Source: Hemileia vastatrix
Lineage: Eukaryota; Basidiomycota; Pucciniomycetes; Pucciniales; Zaghouaniaceae
NCBI GenBank assembly: GCA_030280995.1
Contig: JASXTE010000010.1
Location: forward strand, 27,582,823 to 27,646,822
Direction: 5' to 3'
Length of the DNA: 64,000 nt
The notes under the pieces are model-generated. The model made no database searches. It was not told where the DNA came from and was given only the letters and a program-made list of their open reading frames with translations. Positions 42,391 to 53,821 of the stretch are shown piece after piece. Both the position numbers and the translations under genes were made by a program. The first letter of the stretch is position 1; each line of letters starts with the position of its first letter.

Positions 42391-45300
42391 CTAGATTAGT
42401 GAGTTACAAGACTTTAACAGATGCCCAGAAGGTTTTCTAGAAGAGGAAATTTTGAATTTCCTTTTGCCATTCATTCCCAAGGTAAAGCAATTATTTGCTG
42501 GGTCCAATTTCACACCAAACATGGTTAAAATATCATTTCCCATAATAAACAAATTGCTTAAATTATCATTTTTCATGACAACAAATTCACAAATAGCTCT
42601 GACAAAACCACCATTATATTTGAAGAATACAGAGGTTTTGTATTTGCCAATAGGAATTAAGGTAGAACCATACCCTCTCCATTTTTCAGAAGTCATAGGC
42701 AATAATTTTCTCAAATAATCCCTATTTACTGAAGCTAAAGCTTTTTCAGACACTACACTTCCTCCAGCACCAGAATCAAGAACTACATCAACATTTTTAC
42801 CATTAATGATAACAGGTGCCTTCAAAGGGGATATGGGTATAGAATTGTTAGTAATATCTTTAATTATCTTAGCATTTTCTACTGAAGATAAATCCAATAC
42901 ACATTCTTTAGAAATATTATCTAAATAATGGACATCCTGTTCCAACATTAAAACATCTTTAACAGATTCATTGTCATAGGAGATATTACTTTCACAGTCA
43001 CTAGAAGAATTATTGACATCAAGTTCAACTTCATCAGTGTCTTCATTTTGTTCAACAAGATGAATTTTCTTGTCACACACATGACCCTTCTGCCACAGTT
43101 TGTTACATTTATAACAAGTATTTGTTGCATATTTTTTAGGTGCAACTGGGGCAGAGGGTTTACCAGATTTTTCTGGGAGCTTTGAAGAAGGTTTATTTTG
43201 ATCATTATATGATTTACCAAGGTAATTCTTAGGTTCATATCTATGGTTGAGAAGTACCTCATTACAGATATTAATGAAAGAAGAATTTTCCCTTACATGT
43301 TCAGTTCTAGCCACAATCAAATCCCTAAGAGAATTTGGTAATTTATACAAGATTTTATCTCTCCAAATATCATAATCCATCTTTGGATCAATTGCTCTAA
43401 GAATTTTTGTTATTTTCATCAGAAAAACAATGGGCTTTTCAACAGAGGAGGATACATATCTAGTATTCTCATACAGTCTCTGTTGAGCTAACCTGAATTT
43501 TGAACCACCAAACTGATTCTCAATCAAGGATTTCCAATCATTCCATGTATAATGATTGTTATCTAAAAGAACAGATTCATACCACATTAAGGCTACATTG
43601 GAAAATAAAGAAATTAGCTTAGAAACAATTACCTCATCAGGTAGTTTATAAGATCTCTTTAAATTATCAATTATTTGGATAAAGTGTTGCCAATCAGAGG
43701 AAGAATCACCACCAAAGGTAGGATATTGGTCTAAATTAGGCCAATTCTTCTGACTACTGGGATGGTCCACTTTTTGGTTTGAATTATTCATTATTAATAA
43801 TTCCTGAAGTTTAGCCAGGTTTTCAAAAATTTCATTATTTAAAGAAACAGCTGGTGCATGACCATCACAAGATTTTTTGCTAGTAGCAAAATATTTTACA
43901 GACTCATTGTCAGTTTGTTTAATGGTTGAAATATGAGGAAGAAAGGATGAACTTGGCTCAGGTTTTTTCCCTTTATTTTCATGCAGCTTATTGACAGAAA
44001 TCTCATTTAATTCATTATTGATGGTTAAGGTTGAGAACTTTTCCTGCAGGTCAGACACATAGTTTCTTATTCTTGGAATTTCAGACATCTGGTCATTTAC
44101 TTTTGCAAGAGATAGAACATTTCTGTCCTCAGAAACTGAGTGTTTGGTACTTAGTGCATGGAAATCATTTTTTAGCTTTTTAAACTCATTTTGCAGAGAT
44201 TTTATTTCATTTTTGAATGAATAATTTTCCTCAATAAGGGGTTTCAATTCACTCAAGGTCTTATGTAGACTGATATTTCTATCTGAGATAGCTCTATGGT
44301 CACTTCTTATTTGTTTTTGTTGACTAAGAACAATATTCAAGGTTTCTTTGATTTTTAAATAAGCTGTATCTTGTACAGAAGAACTCACTTTACATTGCAA
44401 GTGTAACTTATTTAATCTATCATTTTCATGGATTAACACATCTCTCACATGTTTGTCTTTCACAATATTAAAATCAAGGGTATATTTCAATATTTCTTCA
44501 GAAGTTTTTTCAATTAATTTATAGATTTCAGGGGGAACAGAATCATTTTTAATTGCCAGAGAAGGATTAATTAAAGATGTAGAAGTTAAATGTAAAGGTT
44601 CATCAAATGACAATTTGCTAATTACATCAATAGGGCTACTAGCTACAGGAAGCTGTCTTTTAACAGGTTTAACTGTTCTTTCACCATGGTCAATAATATT
44701 ACCTGTAGAAGAAGTTTTATTAGAAAACATCCCCAAGTGACTATCTACCAAATTACTTACCATGGCAGAGGAGGAAACTTCCCCTGAGACTGGGTTTGGG
44801 ATTGTTCTTGGGCCTTCTTTCTCCTGCCTTGTTGGTAAGGATGAGGAGGTGGATGGAAATTGGGTGTTCTGGATGGGCCAGGCTGATGAGGAGGAGGGTG
44901 TTGCACATTCTGTTGGTGGTGACTCATTAGATAATCCCATTTCAATTGCTCTACTTCCATAGTATTTGGATTTTGGATGGAGGAGCTGGGTGGCTGTGAA
45001 GGTTGAGCCTGAAACTGAGGCTGATTGGAAGGCAACTGAGGAGGGGCCTGGGCATGATTTTGGTTCATGAGTTCCTGAACTTGATCCCACAAGGTGTCTA
45101 CTTTTGCCTTGTATTACATGTTTTCTGTCTTCAGCTCTTTTATATGACTGGATAGGTTGCTGATTTGCTGGGGCAGAGGAAGCTTTTTTATTTTGAATCC
45201 TTTAGGAAGACCTTCTTGAGGTACTAGAGGCTTTACTTCCTTCTGTTGTTCTGGGGGAAGGGGGTTTGATTTGTTTACATTTCCTGTCATTTCCACATCC

Positions 45301-45438
45301 TGAATTATGTGAATATTTCTTGTTAGCATAAGATTTTTTATGTTCAACTTTAGAAGAACTCACAGTATCAGCATCATAATCAATTTCAATTTCATCTACT
45401 TGCATGTTATCCATTTTTTCAGCCAAATTGTTGGACAT
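42391..45438 (-). pseudogene. Gy4 gag-protease
   Basis: ATG at 45438 (MSNNLAEKMDNMQVDEIEI); a stop at about 45204, then the same frame is open to 42391. Long coiled-coil gag, capsid-like DWQHFIQIIDNLKRSYKLPD, zinc knuckle CYKCNKLWQKGHVC, and an intact protease motif VDVVLDSGAGGSVVSEKA. A stop and frame change at about 42391-42366 separates it from RT. It is homologous to Gy5 throughout but strongly diverged in the N-terminal third. Confidence 0.88.
44757..45347 (-). pseudogene. Overlapping frame in Gy4 gag, counterpart of the Gy5 one
   Basis: The +1 frame relative to gag is open for 197 codons except for one TAA at 45116-45114. It encodes QDVEM, PKGFKIKKLPLPQQISNLSS, a WDQVQEL helix, a Q/P-rich stretch and GPSR...PPPHPYQQGRRKK, in the same order as in Gy5. 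Shared residues in this frame exceed those in the gag frame over the same bases. Confidence 0.5.
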
Positions 45439-46116
45439 AATAGTGGGAAGATTAATTAATTCTTAAAAAAATTAATTAAAATTAGTTAATAATTTGCTCC
45501 AAATAAATAAATTTTTTACTAATTAAATTATATAAAAAAAATTTTTAATATAAAGTAATATTTATAAAAAATAATTTAATAAAATGGACTGCAAAGAAAA
45601 AATTGGGAATAAACAATTAAGTTGCTTCAACCAATTTATTAAATTACCAATATTAAATATGGCAATATATATGGGACTAAGCACAAAGTACTATTTAAGT
45701 CAACCAAAATTAACAATAATTAATAATAATAAAAATTAATTTAATAATTCAATTTTTATTAATAATAATGTTAATTCTTCTAGGACTAAGAGGATTTAAC
45801 ACTCTATAATGATCAAGTAGGAAAAAAAATTTTAATAAATGAGCACTTACACTCAGTGAATTGGAAATTAAGCCACAATCACTGTTATTGCAGTAAAAAT
45901 ATAGTAATATGAGTGAGAGGTGCAAATGTGAACTTACTATAGTGATCAAAAAATCACTTCAAAATAATATATGAATTAATATAATATAAACCTAATATAT
46001 TGAACCCAAGTTCAAAACACGGTCGCGGCAAAAGTTTCTTTTTTGCTAGGTGGTCCGTGCGTTTGTCGTTCGTTGCCAGGCTCGATCGTCGTCGTCGTTC
46101 AGGAAAGGTCCCCAGT
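45439..46116 (-). other. Gy4 leader
   Basis: AT-rich with no gene. Next to the LTR the minus strand starts ACTGGGGACCTTTCCTGAAC, the shared primer block, then GACGAC repeats. The CAGTTGAC-type units of Gy5/Gy3 are not clearly present; only scattered GTCAACC and TAGGACT fragments remain. Confidence 0.55.
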
Positions 46117-47372
46117 TGTCGGTCAGTCGTCTAGAAGAGAAGAAGAAAAATGGGAAGAAGTAGAAGAGGAGAAGGAGGAAAGGATTATGGGTAATAAAAG
46201 AAATAAAAATTATAAAAATTATTTAATTTATTGAGGAGAATCAACAATGTTTTTCTTGAGAGGTGACAAAAGTGAGGTTCTTATTAAATAATAATATTAT
46301 TCTAATGTAAGGGCTATGCACAGCAGACACTGTGATCACTATCAGACTTAAAGCAACCTTTCAATTGTTATATAGAATTTTAATTAGAATTTTATTACTA
46401 ATAAAAAGAATATAAACGTAATGTAAAAGTGTATTTAATTTGTTGAGTGTATAGTAAGTGATGCTTCTACAGGGGATTATCCAAGGCCCTTTTATAGGCA
46501 ATGGGTCCGCTGAAGCGCTACAAATGACTATATGCAAAAGAGTAATGAAGTAAAACAAGAAGATAAAAGAAGACATTTGTAACAGAGTAATTAAGAGAAA
46601 AATATACGAAAAATAATAAGTATCCCAATTAAGAATGTAAAATTCCCATCCCAAATTCCCCAAATCAGTTAATACAAAATAATAAGTAACTAAACAACCA
46701 TGTGATTTAAGAACTATGGGAAAAACAAATCAAAACAAGTATTACAATCCGTTTTTAGCATTTCTAAGTGAAACAAATAACATGTTTTGACGCAACATGG
46801 TATGCAATCAATTTAATTCAGCGTAAATTTATATTATTATTTAATTGTTTTCACTTATGTAATTAAATACTAGTATAACTGAAACAATCAATAAATTTAA
46901 TTTGAGAAATTATAATACTATTTTATAAAATAAGTATTATAATTTATTTAATTTTCTTCCTGACACAATTAAGGGTCAAAAGAAGCGCCATTAATTATTG
47001 TTTAATACTATATGAAAGATTTTATTTAATATATAAATGTAATTAATTAATTTAATTATATTATTAGTCAATTTTACACTTATAATTATAATATATGTTT
47101 ATAATTAATTAAATATAAATTTTTAATTATTAAATACACAAAAATGTGCCATTATTTGTAGAATATAAAATATATTATGTTTAATTTAAATGTATAAAAA
47201 TTTAAATAAACAATAAAATTAATATAACACTTATATGTAATAAGATACTTATATAATTTTATTATGCAATAAAATATTAATTTATATACATTAAATACAA
47301 TTCTTACGCCCTCTTTCAGGTCCTATAAGTTAATATATCATTTACTGGGCTCCTGGAATAGCCTGGCTGACA
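46117..47372 (-). repeat. 5' LTR of Gy4
   Basis: TGTCGGTC at 46117 to GGCTGACA ending 47372, then duplication CTCTT. Reverse TATAAAA at 46496-46490. Differs from 29209-30461 by about 18 substitutions and a 3-base indel (TAT near 46835). Confidence 0.92.
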
Positions 47373-47769
47373 CTCTTTATTTAAGTTTTTCCTCTCATAC
47401 TCTTGTACTAGGGGGTGGTAATTCCGTGTTTTATTTTCTCCCATTTTGCCTATAAAAGGCCTTTCCTTTTTGTCTTTTTGATTCATTCCTTACTTACTTT
47501 ACAATTTTTATAACACTTTTGTTAAACAAATTTATTACTATACTTTATAATCATTAGTATTTACATCACCATAGTTCTAAAAGATATAATTTATAATAAT
47601 ATTAAAATTTACCTCTTCTTAAATTGAGTAAAGTAATCAATTAGATTAAGAAAATACGTACCTTGCCTTGAAAGTCCAATAACCCCTTGAAATCCTCGTA
47701 TAAACCTCGAATAAATCTTCTAGACCAAAAGGACCCCTTGACAGTATTAAAAATTTATTAAAGCCTTAC

Positions 47770-48022
47770 AAAATAAAAATAAAAATAAATATTGGAAACG
47801 AGAAAAAGAAATGGGAAATGGGGAAAAGTGGGAGGAGGGGAGAAATTGTCGGGTTGGAGCCTTATGTGTTGCTTAGTAGAATCATGATCAACAGTTGGCC
47901 GCTGGCTAAGGGATTTGCAGCTAGCGGCAGCTGTTGACATAAACCTAGTCAGAAAATCTTTAGAAAACCCTGACTTTGCACAAACCTTTTTGAATATAGC
48001 TGTACAACCAATAAGACAGCTA
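47770..48022 (-). pseudogene. Gene G1, 5' exon region
   Basis: Read on the minus strand from the foldback MITE at 48023: an open frame CTAIFKKVCAKSGFSKDF then MSTAAASCKSLSQRPTVDH (ATG 47940) and a proline-rich SPPPTFPHFPF. GTAAGG at 47769-47764 is a plausible donor. The next bases run into the Gy3 duplication at 47748-47744. On the other side of Gy3 an acceptor TTTTTATTTTTAG ends at 17183. Together they form an intron of about 43 bp if Gy3 is removed. Joined directly, the frame meets the TGA at 17155. The true start upstream of the MITE is unknown. Confidence 0.5.
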
Positions 48023-48216
48023 CAGCCAAGTCACAAATGCTTGCGGAATTTCCGACGAAAAAATCAAAGTTGTTCTCACCAAAAAATGATTTGCCTATTC
48101 AAAAGTGTCGGGGATCGGGCAGGGGTACTTCTTTTTGAATAGGCAAATCATTTTTTTTAAATGGCGAAACTTTTATTTCTTCGTCAAAAGTTCCGCAAGC
48201 TTTTGTGACTTGGCTT
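48023..48216. mobile_element. Foldback MITE, copy A (TA duplication)
   Basis: Nearly the whole 194 bp is an inverted repeat: arms of about 85 bp start CAGCCAAGTCACAAA and end TTTGTGACTTGGCTT, both with TGATTTGCCTATTCAAAA near the centre. TA flanks at 48021-48022 and 48217-48218 point to a Tc1/mariner-type target. Copies B and C lie at 58998 and 59434. Confidence 0.82.
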
Positions 48217-48240
48217 TAAATAAAATTCTAAGATCAAACA

Positions 48241-48271
<31 letters not shown>

Positions 48272-49122
48272 GGAAATCAGTGAAAATATATAACATCTTG
48301 ACCATCCTTGAAACTAATCACCAGAAAAAAACATGGGCACCTGATAGCAGGTGCCAATCCCTATCTTTAACCTAACTCAATTTTAGCTCAGCTGTAATTC
48401 TTCTGGAAAGACTGAGCACACTAGCTCGCGCAACATCAAATCAAATTTACTCTTAAATCAAAACTTGATCTTGATTTTTCGCGGTGAATATGTCTTTAAT
48501 ATTCATAACTAAAATAGGCCGATCTTATTATTATTATTATTATTATTATTTATAATGGTGAGTCCGCAGATTCACCTGCTGAAATGGCGCAAAGTTACAT
48601 TTTTTGACCGGAATTTTAACTTGTCAAGGGAAAAATGTATAACACGCTACATGAATTGTAACACACAATATAAACCCACACATAAACAAAAATAGCATCT
48701 CAACCATTTTTCCAAATGCATTAGTTAGTTGGTTAAGTTGCTTCTTCACTTGTTCAGATAATCTCACTTAATATTTTATTGTCCAGTAACGACTTCTTAC
48801 GCCTTCATAAGAACACATTTTTTGGAGATCCTACTACCTCATTAATCTAAACTACATCGATCCATAATACCAAATTTTCTGATGCTAAATAAATTCAAAA
48901 CCACAGGTATCAAAACATCATCATATAAGCATGCCACAACCAAGATAAGAAAAAAAAAACATCTCAATAACCAACTAATTAATACAATTGCTTCAATATA
49001 TCATTTGGGATAATAAAATAAATAGAAAAGTAATCAAACTAAGCGTTATGTTAGGATTCGGAAATATAAAAAACTATACCATGATAGTTTAATGAGTTGA
49101 GGTACGAATGTATACGCAACCT
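48217..49122. other. Intergenic region between G1 and the helicase
   Basis: A T26 run at 48246-48271, a repeat fragment at 48317-48480 (separate entry) and (TTA)n at about 48526-48557. The remaining sequence has no coding features. It contains the helicase 3' flank. Confidence 0.5.
48317..48480. repeat. Truncated MITE-like repeat, copy 1
   Basis: ACCAGAAAAAAACATGGGCA then a near-perfect palindrome GGCACCTGATAGCAGGTGCC, continuing with CTCAGCTGTAATTCTTCTGG. It aligns with 53099-53250. The second terminus is missing here. Confidence 0.65.
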
Positions 49123-52100
49123 CTATGGGTCATAAAAATTTACATTTGCGTAGTTAAGATAATTGTCATTATCAAAGTCATCAAATTCTTCAGGATCATA
49201 ACAGTCCATTCTAGAACTACCGCTATAAGCATCCTGATATTCATCTCCCCCTTGAATTTCATCTAAATCACTACAGCTAGAACATGTAGGTGTCTGTTGA
49301 ATGCGTCGTTTCTCGCGCTGAGACACCTGGAAGCCGTTTGGTTGAGCTTGAACTCCTGCAGAAGTTTTTTCGCTGACACTTGCTTGGTGATTTGAATTAT
49401 TCACCCATGGAACATCCTTAGAATCAATGCTATTTTTTAATGTTGCAATCGCTTGACGAGCAGCTTGACTGACGCTCTCTTCCAGTTTATCCCAATCCCA
49501 GCCGTTCAGTGAACCTTTTGGAGCGTATTTCAAAGGGCCAAAACACTCTACAAGCAAAAGCCCATATTCTCGTTCAAATTTCCTCAAAATGTCCTCAACA
49601 TTCAGTGCCGACGATTGGTCTAGTGGCTGAATAAAATGTGTCGATATAGGAGTGTCATCACGCTGAGTTTGACTCGGTGACGAGGCTGATGACGAGGGTG
49701 TCGTTGAGAGGCTAGAATTTATTTGGGAAAATGGCGCCAACTCAGAAGGTCTATTTGCTCTACGAGGCAAATCTGGCTGCCAGCCTTCGCATGTCCAAAA
49801 TTCTTTTGGAAAAAACTCTTTGACATTAAGAAACGTAGTTGGATCATCACTATTCGGATAGGGAAAGATCTTACGATGTTAAAAATATGAACACATAAAA
49901 AGATTATGTGATTGACCTACGCTGTTTGTTCTACGCTTGTCTTTTCATAAAACTCTTGAACCGTTCGATTGGTTAAAACGACAGATTTCTTATTAAAATG
50001 CGCATTAAAAATGAGAGGTCGGTTGGTTTTAGAAAACAGATTAATAGTACAAATTTTTCCTTGTTTAACCGGTTCCAATAAATAGGAGATAAGACTTCTG
50101 CAGTCGACGTACATTCCATCCACTAACTTGTAGACCTTTCAAAGATCTAGCTCTTGATAGCGCAACATATGTTTGACCTTCTTCAAACACTCCTCTCAAA
50201 TCCACAGATAACCTATCCACCGTTTGGCCTTGGGACTGAAATCAACAAATAATAGTAATATAAGTATAAAAAACGTATTATACAAATAAATTGACAGCTC
50301 AGATACTTTTACCTTATGAGTCGTCATGGCCCATGCTAAAGAAAGAGGTAATTGAGAGCGCGTTAGTTGAGTGTTTTGATCTATTTCAATTTTCCAGGTA
50401 TAAGGTTTGATCTAAAAGAATGTGACAACATGTGTTTCCAAGAATTTCAAAAATAGTAATATATAAAAAACGAGGTCAAGTTATTTTTTATTTTTATTTT
50501 TATTCTTCATAGAAAGGGCGTACGGCTTCAGTGCGACCAGACACAAAAAGAACAACAGGTAACTGATAGTGATCCTGTTGAGCCTGCCAACTTCTCCGGC
50601 CTTCTTCAGCCCATCTTTCTTCATCTTTACTAAAAGAATCGTTGGGCGGCTCAAGGACGTCTTTTACGTGTATCCAATCAATGACAACTCCTCGACTACC
50701 AAAAATAAGATAAGCCAAAAAATTCAATAATCAAGAACAATCACATCTAGTAAGCTGAGTTCATCAATCATTCAAAAAACTTACGATCCATTTACGAGAC
50801 CACCACTTACATCCAGATTAGCTAGTAACATAACTTGAGTGCCAACCTAAAATATGTAACATACTTGTTGAGGGATTATTTTACAGCAATGCACAAAGAT
50901 TATGAAAATTTACTTTGAGCTGTAACTGAAATGGAGCTTGGAGATCATTCAGACGCTTTCCACTAAAAAAAAAGAAGCATCACATCAACATAGAGCATCT
51001 AAGCAAAAGGGGATGAATACTCACAAAGTGTGAGCATAATCAGTAGAAGGCAAGCGATCACAAGCCTTGAAAGTTAAAGCACTATGTGTGAGAAGATCAA
51101 ACTCCCGTTTGTTATGTTCTTCGACGTTAACTTTCCGTGAAAATAGATTTGTAGGCTAAGATCATAACCGTTCAATAACATAGCAGGCTTTGAAATGTGA
51201 AATAATCATGAAGAAAAATCTCTTACCTTGATAAGAGAATAAGACAATGGCTGGCTGCACTGCTCCATAGCCTGTTCGACTTGATCATCAACCAATCCCT
51301 TGCGTATTTTGTTAAGAATTTCAATAAACTCTGCTTCTTCTTGACGAAAAACCTGTAAATGCAAAGATATACTGTCAGCCACCCAACGACGTGACTCATT
51401 CAGACCACATAGAATACTACTATACAAGGAATGAAGGATGATGACCTGCTTGAGTTCAATATAAAAAAGATTCAGCTGTTTCCAGGTAGGTGTCTGGAAG
51501 CAGAATTTGTAATTGCAGGTGATTTTTTCACAAGGTTTTTGATCCCATCTTTTGTGGATAGGCTTGACGCATTTAATCAATTGTTTCTCATGATTGACCC
51601 GTTCAAACCCAGGGCAACCACAAAACATGCATGAAAAGTGATCGTCTTTTAGCACGGGAGGCAGTTGGAAAAAATCGCCAGACAAAACAATTTGTATTCC
51701 ACCAAATGGGCGAGTGTTTTTCCGGACGGCTTGGCAAAGGACAGACAAGCGTTCAAAAAGTTGGGGATCTAGCTGCGTCAAAGTAGCAAAAAGAAAAGTA
51801 GGATGTATAAAATAAGCGTCAGGAAGAAAGAAAGACTATCTTTTCTAGATTGACTGAGGCTACAATGCACACCATGGAAATTTCATCAATGATGAGGACA
51901 TCAGTATTGTGCAGACTAAGATCTGTCTTTGAGCGACGAGACCGGGTTCTGCTTAGAAAATCGTTGTATAGGCTATGAATCGAGCCTTGGACGAGGCCAA
52001 GCTTTGTCCAAGAATATATAGTCCTTCCACCAATGTTGAGGCTGGCGATCTGAAGCATAGGAAGAGAACAGTCATTGTCCAGCAGTAGGCAAACAGCGTA

Positions 52101-52584
52101 GCAGAAGACAAACCCCTGTTGGCGCAGTGACGGCGACGGTCTTGCCACGAGACTTGATCATCCGGACGATTTCACGAAGGACAAAACTTTTCCCGACACC
52201 TGCCGAGCCAGTAAAAAAGACATTTGCGCCAGTACCGACAGCATCCAGTACTTGGAGCTGCTCCGCCGAGCACCTGAGATCCGGCTCAAAAGGAGCTGGA
52301 TGGCGAGAAAAATTTATTGGTGCTCTGGGTGGAGATGTAAGACGAGCATGCTCTACCACGCTGGGGTCAGAGTTACCGTAAAGTCCCATTTGTTCAAGAC
52401 TGCGTTGTCCTTCAGCACGTCGTTTGCTGGCCTTGATTTCTTCTGCTCGTTGTCTGCTGGCAGCCATCCGTTGAAGCTGCTCCTCTGTGAGCACACGTCC
52501 TACTACCGGCGACGACATGGGGGGAAGGCTTTTATCCAGGGTCTCTCGGGTCTCCGAAATGTTGGTATTAGGTTGGCTTCCCAT
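49123..52584 (-). CDS. PIF1-family DNA helicase, 12 exons
   Basis: Exons: 52584-52114, 52049-51873, 51772-51446, 51352-51227, 51155-51025, 50962-50914, 50846-50785, 50695-50524, 50411-50313, 50235-50113, about 49988-49935 and 49869-49123. All joins keep frame, giving about 845 residues. Motif [15 protein letters not shown], Ia [83 protein letters not shown]1 enzymes unwind DNA 5'-3' at telomeres, mitochondrial DNA and G-quadruplexes. A cysteine-rich insertion (CMFCGC..., CEKITC) follows motif III. The last exon adds a serine-rich then acidic tail of about 249 residues; its joining is less certain because a TAG at 49919 could end a shorter form. The start is the first ATG in frame. It looks functional and is a host gene rather than a Helitron: no Rep domain is seen. 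Confidence 0.88.
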
Positions 52585-53098
52585 CAGCGAGTCTTTGATG
52601 GATTGGAGGAGACTTCAACGATTTTGGTGGAGCGATGGACTTAATTCATCCAGTAGTTTTATGCTTTATCAACCTCATTTCTTGATCACGAGACTCTCTA
52701 CAACTTCTTCCTTTCTCCCATCACATGGCTCGAAGGACTCCCGGTGCATCTATTTCTTTTGTATTTCATATTCCTCCTTTACGTCCCTGCGTTGGTGGAG
52801 ATCTCATGAAAGTGCAATACAAGCACTACTTTGACCACAAAATAAGACAAAATTGACCAATACTACAAATTTATATCAAAAAGTTTTTCACCTTCAACTT
52901 TGCATCTTGAGAACCTGATTTCTTTAAGGCTGTTTTATGGTAAGATTAACCGCAGAATTATCAAACGACTTCATTAAAAAATTGTGTATAAAGGAAGGGG
53001 TTTTTTTTTTCTCCAAAAAAATAACATGGATTGTTCTGGAGGTATCAGGATTATGGCCAAAGGATGTCTTTATTTTTTAAAGAGCAAAGGTGCTTAAC
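52585..53098. other. Helicase 5' flank
   Basis: No gene recognised. It presumably holds the helicase promoter. TTTCTTTAAG and a T-rich run (53000-53011) are seen, but no distinct TATA box close to the start. Confidence 0.35.
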
Positions 53099-53311
53099 AC
53101 CAGAAAAAAAATGTGGGCAACTGATCGCAGGTGCCAATCCCTATCTTTGATTTGATTCAGTTCTATCTCAGCTGTAATTCTTCTGGCAAGACCGCGCACT
53201 GAACACCAAGCATGCTAGCTCGCGTGGCATCAAATCTGAGTTATTCTTGTGTCACAAATGGATTGAGGGATTGGCACCTGCTAGCAGGTTCCAGGTGTTT
53301 TTGGTGGTGTA
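53099..53311. mobile_element. MITE-like element, copy 2, about 213 bp
   Basis: Left end CACCAGAAAAAAAATGTGGG with near-palindrome GGCAACTGATCGCAGGTGCC; right end GGGATTGGCACCTGCTAGCA then GGTTCCAGGTGTTTTTGGTG, roughly the inverse. Middle CTCAGCTGTAATTCTTCTGG matches copy 1. The target duplication is not clear (possible TAA/TAA-like flanks). Confidence 0.65.
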
Positions 53312-53536
53312 AGGTGTTACTAAATTACTATAAGAATAGTATAGCAAAGACATTTTGTCTTTCTCTGCCAAATGCACTATATCATACTGTTTTTCCGCCC
53401 AGTTGATGTGAAATGAATAGCCTTCTGTTGTCTGTTGCCTTCCAATTTTTAGTCTACCAAGAGAGTACTTTACCTCTAAATTCCCCTTCACAATAGATAA
53501 ATTTTTGGTCTCCTCTTCTGCCAGAATGCCTATTAC
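53312..53536 (-). pseudogene. Coding fragment of unknown origin
   Basis: One open stretch on the minus strand encodes IGILAEEETKNLSIVKGNLE, then VKYSLGRLKIGRQQTTEGYS and a KQYDIVHLAEKDKMS segment. Composition looks like real protein, but there is no start, partner exon or family I recognise. It runs into the MITE at 53311, which may have truncated it. Confidence 0.3.
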
Positions 53537-53821
53537 ATTCCGGAGTAAAAAATATAATAGAAGCTACCATTGAAGAATATTGTTTCTTGTTTTTTATTTT
53601 TTGATATATCATATATATGAATAATGATTAAATCAAGAAAAATTTAGACTTATAACCATATGGTTTTTTAACAATATTTCTTTATCTTTTTTGTAAATTG
53701 AATTGATAAGTCAACTATAATGTTGCTCTTGGCTTTAAATGAAAAAAGATTTAAAAGATATCATAACATATTATACTGATATAAATCATCTACCAGTTCA
53801 AACTTAAAGGAAAAAGTTATT
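53537..53821. other. AT-rich spacer left of Harb2
   Basis: No coding or repeat signal seen; ends with the ATT duplication (53819-53821) of Harb2. Confidence 0.4.

Larger units (their letters stand above)
29209..47372 (-). mobile_element. Chromovirus Gy4, inserted in the Gy3 3' LTR
   Basis: LTRs 29209-30461 (1253 bp) and 46117-47372 (1256 bp) start TGTCGGTCAG and end GGCTGACA on the plus strand; the element is read on the minus strand. Target duplication CTCTT is perfect. Its body is 30462-31210 plus 39978-46116, interrupted by Gy5. The polyprotein is related to Gy5 but clearly diverged and broken by frameshifts. I count about 18 LTR differences plus a 3-base indel (about 98.6% identity). Confidence 0.93.
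17205..47743 (+). mobile_element. Chromovirus Gy3, outer element of the nest
   Basis: LTRs begin TGTCAGCCAGG and end CCTTGACA. The 5-bp duplication GTATT is perfect at 17200-17204 and 47744-47748. Gy3's own sequence is 17205-17454, 22958-29208 and 47378-47743; the rest is later insertions (Harb1 in the 5' LTR, Gy4 carrying Gy5 in the 3' LTR). The internal region lacks most of gag and has many stops, so it cannot be autonomous. The target was a short intron-like segment of gene G1. Confidence 0.92.
28763..47743 (+). repeat. 3' LTR of Gy3, split by Gy4
   Basis: Segments 28763-29208 and 47378-47743 form the LTR. The CTCTT at 29204-29208 and 47373-47377 is the Gy4 target duplication. The intact order is visible in the 5' copy around 23160-23180, proving the split. 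Confidence 0.92.

Noticed and set aside
49123..52584. Helitron Rep-helicase
   Set aside because: The helicase motifs are PIF1-type, but no HUH/Rep domain, no TC...CTRR ends and no nearby Helitron hairpin were seen; the intron-rich structure fits a host gene.
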